Shown here one piece after another: positions 7,342 to 10,176 of a stretch of 10,176 bases of DNA (position 1 is its first letter; each line of letters opens with the position of its first letter). The stretch is from an uncultured Desulfomonile sp. (GTDB lineage Bacteria; Desulfobacterota; Desulfomonilia; Desulfomonilales; Desulfomonilaceae). The stretch covers positions 1 to 10,176 of the forward strand of contig CALDNG010000505.1 of NCBI GenBank assembly GCA_937915285.1, in the 5' to 3' direction. Under the pieces are notes generated by a model that saw nothing but the letters and a program-made list of their open reading frames with translations, did not search any database and was not told where the DNA came from. The position numbers and the translations under genes are program-made.

Positions 7342-8164
7342 AGTCATTAGCCGACGTGTGTCCCGGATCTGATCCAAGTATGTTCAAAGGCGATTTACTG
7401 GTTCCAAATTCTCCTGTTACATAACCGAATTCGTCAGTGATGATTTCAGCAACCCTTTTGTAGAGTGTTCTCAACGGAATGTCGGAAGGACATGCCTCGG
7501 TGCACAGGTTACAGTCGATGCATCTTCCGGCCATGTGGACTGCGCGAGTCAGATGGAACATCGGGTTTTCAGGTGGTATGTCACCTGTCCGTATGAGAGA
7601 ATCCTGTTCGAGCGTACAAACGTTACAAAAACACACGGGGCATACATTGCGGCATCCATAGCACTTTATGCAGCGATCAAACTCGGCAGTCCAGTATTCT
7701 AGTCTAGCCATGAGGTCCTTTTCCAGTACCTCCTGAACGCTCACATTTTCGACCGGGTCTGTTTTCTCGCCTGCAACGATTTCATCAGGAAAAGGTTTCC
7801 GGCATTCATGTCTTTGAGCCAGTTCCACAGGACAGGCTATGCCCACCTTGATGACACGTTCCGGCCCGGAGACCTGATTCCATTTCAGCAATTCATTCCA
7901 TGCCCTTTCGTCACATCCCCGGAACAGGGCGCCATAGGCATTTTCGGAATCACTTTTGACAACACGCATCAGCAGTTTTGCAATCGGATATCTTGCCTGA
8001 CCGGGAGTCTGGAGGTCACCCAGGCTGAAGCCGTCATCGAGATCTTCAACTGACTTGTAAAGGTACGGTATTACATTCCCGCTAGCTTCCTTTAGACCCA
8101 GGAAAGCAGATATTTGACCACTGTCCATCAATGATTGAACATGTTTCTTAACTATATCGATCAT
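7340..8164 (-). CDS. Double-[4Fe-4S] electron-transfer protein associated with HdrA/MvhD
   Basis: This 274-residue cytoplasmic protein is probably an electron-transfer subunit. Residues 1-130 form a domain with RGCDERA (82-88), C111 in GIACPVE and C121. It loosely resembles the FrhB/FdhB-type (F420 hydrogenase/formate dehydrogenase beta) proteins found beside Hdr genes; that link is from memory and weak. Residues 165-225 hold two ferredoxin-type sites: C165, C168, C171, C175 (CIKCYGCRNVCP) and C215, C218, C221, C225 (CIDCNLCTEACP). Three extra cysteines, C178, C180 and C183, follow the first site and could bind another cluster or metal. The C-terminal tail after about 250 looks disordered. 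No membrane segment is seen. It starts 42 bases after mvhD, with a weak ribosome-binding site (GAGTAAAG). The arrangement suggests a partner that links MvhD/HdrA to an electron donor or acceptor; which one is not visible. Confidence 0.85.
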   Translation of the reverse strand: MIDIVKKHVQSLMDSGQISAFLGLKEASGNVIPYLYKSVEDLDDGFSLGDLQTPGQARYPIAKLLMRVVKSDSENAYGALFRGCDERAWNELLKWNQVSGPERVIKVGIACPVELAQRHECRKPFPDEIVAGEKTDPVENVSVQEVLEKDLMARLEYWTAEFDRCIKCYGCRNVCPVCFCNVCTLEQDSLIRTGDIPPENPMFHLTRAVHMAGRCIDCNLCTEACPSDIPLRTLYKRVAEIITDEFGYVTGEFGTSKSPLNILGSDPGHTSAND

Positions 8165-8206
8165 TTCTTTACTCGCTAATGGTTGTCAGGACAAATGATT
8201 GTGTGC

Positions 8207-8653
8207 TTATGCAATCTTTTCCTGTTTCGGATTAAGGCGTCCCGCAAGAGGAGATGGCCCAAGCTTTCTTATTTTTTCTACAAAATCAGTTACTACCTGG
8301 GCGAACCGTGGACCTTCCGCTGATGAGACCCATTTTAGAACCAACCTCTCCGGGTCTATGCCGGAAAATTCCAGGAGCTTACTCATGAAAGCCATTCTTT
8401 TTACCGTCATGTAATTACCATACAGGTAATGACAATCACCGATGTGTCAGCCGCCTACAAAGACGCCATCTGCGCCCTTCTGGAATGCCTTGAGTATTTG
8501 ATGTGGACCAACAGTGGCAGAACACAGAGTCCGTATAGTCCTCATGTTGGGTGGATACTGCAGACGACTTACTCCAGCAAGGTCCGCTCCAGCATAGGCG
8601 CACCAGTTACACAGAAAACCTATTATGGTTGGTTCAAACTGCTCTTCAGCCAT
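8207..8653 (-). CDS. mvhD: MvhD-type [2Fe-2S] subunit, selenoprotein (in-frame TGA read as Sec)
   Basis: This is the delta subunit of the methyl-viologen-reducing hydrogenase family, the [2Fe-2S] protein that passes electrons from a hydrogenase or dehydrogenase to HdrA. Read through one TGA it has 148 residues, close to the usual 140 or so. The first part has C15 and C18 (FLCNWCAYAGADLAGVSR) and C44. Codon 69 is TGA inside GG-U-HIGDCHY, exactly where homologues carry GCHxGDCHY. C74 follows, then the typical C-terminal half (GIDPERLVLKWVSSAEGPRFAQ). The frame stays open on both sides and a SECIS-like hairpin follows the TGA. VhuD, the methanococcal relative, is a known selenoprotein, which supports the reading. 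GAGGAA ahead of ATG 8653 is a good ribosome-binding site, 70 bases after hdrA. A chance nonsense mutation is the alternative but looks unlikely. Gene callers would split it at 8447 and 8410. Confidence 0.9.
8406..8433 (-). promoter_or_regulatory. Candidate bacterial SECIS element in the mvhD message
   Basis: On the minus strand, ATTACC (8430-8425) and GGTAAT (8419-8414) form a perfect six-pair upper stem with loop TGTAT (8424-8420). A lower GTC/GAC pairing (8433-8431 with 8408-8406) is separated from it by a 5-base bulge on the 3' side. The loop begins 23 bases after the TGA and has G as its second base. Both points fit the bacterial SECIS pattern as I know it: an apical stem-loop roughly 16-37 bases downstream with a G at the start of the loop. 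SelB would bind it to deliver Sec-tRNA. Confidence 0.65.
8447..8449 (-). other. In-frame TGA codon, proposed selenocysteine 69 of MvhD
   Basis: This TGA is in frame with both the N-terminal and C-terminal parts of mvhD and replaces the first cysteine of the conserved GCHxGDCHY motif. No other stop interrupts the gene before TAA at 8209-8207. Confidence 0.85.
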
Positions 8654-8723
8654 GACTTTTCCTCTATCACCAACTAATAATATCCAGAGTTCATTGAGAA
8701 ATTGTTAAATTCAACAAAGAGGC

Positions 8724-10176
8724 CTAAACAGCCAGAGCCTCTTCGATTTGAGCATAAATCTGTTCGTTCGAGAAGCCATCCAGCTTAGCGCTATTGGAAG
8801 GGCAGGTTGCCGCGCATCCTCCGCAACCTTTGCAAAGCACCTTGTTCACCTGACAAACACCTCTGTCAGGGAAGAAGTTTATGGCTCCATACGGACACAC
8901 CTCAACACAGCCGAGGCAACCGCAACATGTCTGGGCATTAATATCCGCCACTATGCCGCTTGTAAACAATGCGTCTTTCGAGAGAACACCGGCTGCCCTT
9001 GAGGCGGCTCCCAAACCCTGAGCAATAGCCTCGCGAATGGTGGAAGGGAATCTGGCGTTCCCGCACAAATAAACACCGTCAGTAGCAAAATCGAGTGGTT
9101 TGAGCTTGACGTGGCCCTCAAGGAAGAATCCGTTTTCATTGATCGGCACTTTAAGCATCGTTGAAACATCCGAGGCGTCTTCCTGCGCAATCAAAGGTGT
9201 CGACAGCACGACCAGATCGGACGAAATGGAAACATCTTTTCCCATTCTGACATGATGGACCGAAACAAAACCATCCTTGACCTGGGGACCACGTTCAGGT
9301 TCAAAGGTTATGAAGCGCACACCCATCTGCTTGGCCTTCCGGAACATCTCCTCAAGCTCAACCCCATACATCTGCATGTCGCGATAAAGAATGGTAATTT
9401 TAGCTTCCGGTGTGGACTCCTTGATTAACAGGGCGTTCTTGACGGCTGTCATGCAGCAGATTCTTGAACAGTAAGTGCGTTCAGCGCATCGGGATCCGAC
9501 GCATTGTATCATCACGATATTCTTGTTCTGGATTGGGCCTTTCTTGAGTATGGATTCAAGTTCGAGGTGGGTTATGACATCTTTTCCATTGTATCCATAA
9601 AGGCCATCAGGTGTCAGGACTCTCGCCCCCATGGCCACAACAATTGTTCCACACTTGATCTTTATCTCTTCGCCTGCTTTTAAAATCGTGGCCACGTAGT
9701 TGCCCACATAGCCTTCCGTTTTGGTAACCACAGAATTGAGATGCACGCTGACTTTAGGGTTTGTCTCAAGCCTTGTGACAAGATCGTTTAGTAGTCGATC
9801 CGGCGGTTCGTTCGCCGGATATATCATGTTGAGATCATTAAGCAGTCCGCCCAATTTATCATTTTTCTCAACCAGGTTTACCTCATAGCCCATATTACCC
9901 AGAGCCATAGCCGCGGACATTCCAGCGACTCCGCCTCCGATCACTAGCGCAGTGTGGGAAAGATTGAGCTGGATACGTTTGAGTTCCCTCAACCTGGCAG
10001 CCTTGGCGACAGCCATGCCGATCTGGGATTTTGCCCTTTCCGTACCGGTTTCTCTCTCTCTCATATGAACCCACGAACACTGATCCCTAATGTTGGCCAT
10101 TTCAAAAAGGTAAGGATTCAGGCCTGCTTCTTCACAGGCGCTCATGAATAGGGGTTCATGTGTTCTGGGGGTGCAT
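8724..10176 (-). CDS. hdrA: HdrA, FAD/iron-sulfur subunit of heterodisulfide reductase-type complex (5' end outside window)
   Basis: HdrA is the flavoprotein core of heterodisulfide reductase-type complexes and the site of flavin-based electron bifurcation; in bacteria it works with varied partners. The frame stays open to the window edge. Codons ahead of Met at 10145 read CTPRTHEPLF, a conserved internal HdrA segment, so that Met is not the start and probably about 90 N-terminal residues are missing. Counting from it: GLNPYLFEMANIRDQCSWVH (8-27); FAD-binding GGGVAGM (70-76) with acidic E93; the cysteine-rich QCVGSRC...YCSRICC (214-231); a second flavin-binding segment, GVYLCGNARFP (357-367); and two C-terminal [4Fe-4S] sites, C407, C410, C413, C417 and C438, C441, C444, C448. 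No TGA is present at the cysteines seen here. It is the first visible gene of a minus-strand run, 70 bases before mvhD. HdrB and HdrC are not in the window. Confidence 0.95.
   Translation of the reverse strand, partial: CTPRTHEPLFMSACEEAGLNPYLFEMANIRDQCSWVHMRERETGTERAKSQIGMAVAKAARLRELKRIQLNLSHTALVIGGGVAGMSAAMALGNMGYEVNLVEKNDKLGGLLNDLNMIYPANEPPDRLLNDLVTRLETNPKVSVHLNSVVTKTEGYVGNYVATILKAGEEIKIKCGTIVVAMGARVLTPDGLYGYNGKDVITHLELESILKKGPIQNKNIVMIQCVGSRCAERTYCSRICCMTAVKNALLIKESTPEAKITILYRDMQMYGVELEEMFRKAKQMGVRFITFEPERGPQVKDGFVSVHHVRMGKDVSISSDLVVLSTPLIAQEDASDVSTMLKVPINENGFFLEGHVKLKPLDFATDGVYLCGNARFPSTIREAIAQGLGAASRAAGVLSKDALFTSGIVADINAQTCCGCLGCVEVCPYGAINFFPDRGVCQVNKVLCKGCGGCAATCPSNSAKLDGFSNEQIYAQIEEALAV

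Noticed and set aside
8207..8410. A separate 67-residue protein starting at Met 8410
   Set aside because: It is the C-terminal half of MvhD; conserved codons continue upstream in frame to the TGA.
8207..8653. mvhD as a pseudogene with a nonsense mutation
   Set aside because: The single TGA falls on the one codon where Sec replaces Cys, the frame is otherwise intact, and a SECIS-like hairpin follows.
8724..10145. Met at 10145 as the start of HdrA
   Set aside because: The frame is open upstream to the window edge and the preceding codons encode the conserved HdrA segment CTPRTHEPLF.

Overview
The window is most likely chromosomal sequence from an anaerobic Desulfobacterota/deltaproteobacterium-type organism, probably an environmental or metagenome assembly. 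The case rests on an HdrA/MvhD-type electron-transfer cluster whose MvhD appears to use selenocysteine, next to a DksA-type regulator and a large bacterial alpha-2-macroglobulin. This lineage is an inference from gene content; no rRNA or other marker gene is present. The first 46 bases are not biological: they match the Illumina TruSeq index-side adapter and mark a contig end.

Left part, plus strand: after the adapter and a short leader comes a 212-residue protein that joins a small N-terminal helix-turn-helix-like domain, through a Pro-rich linker, to a DksA/TraR-type coiled coil and C4 zinc finger. A spacer of about 300 bases with a weak hairpin and a plausible sigma70 promoter leads to a 1793-residue secreted alpha-2-macroglobulin with an intact CxEQ thioester motif.

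Middle, convergent region: between the macroglobulin gene and the minus-strand genes lies a 36-codon gene (6502-6612, minus). It has its own near-consensus promoter and a good ribosome-binding site. It encodes a completely uncharged single-membrane-span peptide with a glycine-zipper pattern.

Right part, minus strand, in transcription order: hdrA (5' end cut by the window edge), mvhD (read through an in-frame TGA as selenocysteine, with a SECIS-like hairpin just downstream), a double-[4Fe-4S] protein, a hairpin at that gene's stop codon, and an isochorismatase-family hydrolase. HdrA, MvhD and the iron-sulfur protein probably form a soluble complex that passes electrons between a dehydrogenase or hydrogenase module and the HdrA flavin (electron bifurcation or confurcation). 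The partner subunits (HdrB/HdrC, hydrogenase or formate dehydrogenase) are not in the window. A standard gene caller would split mvhD into two fragments and would probably miss the 36-residue gene.
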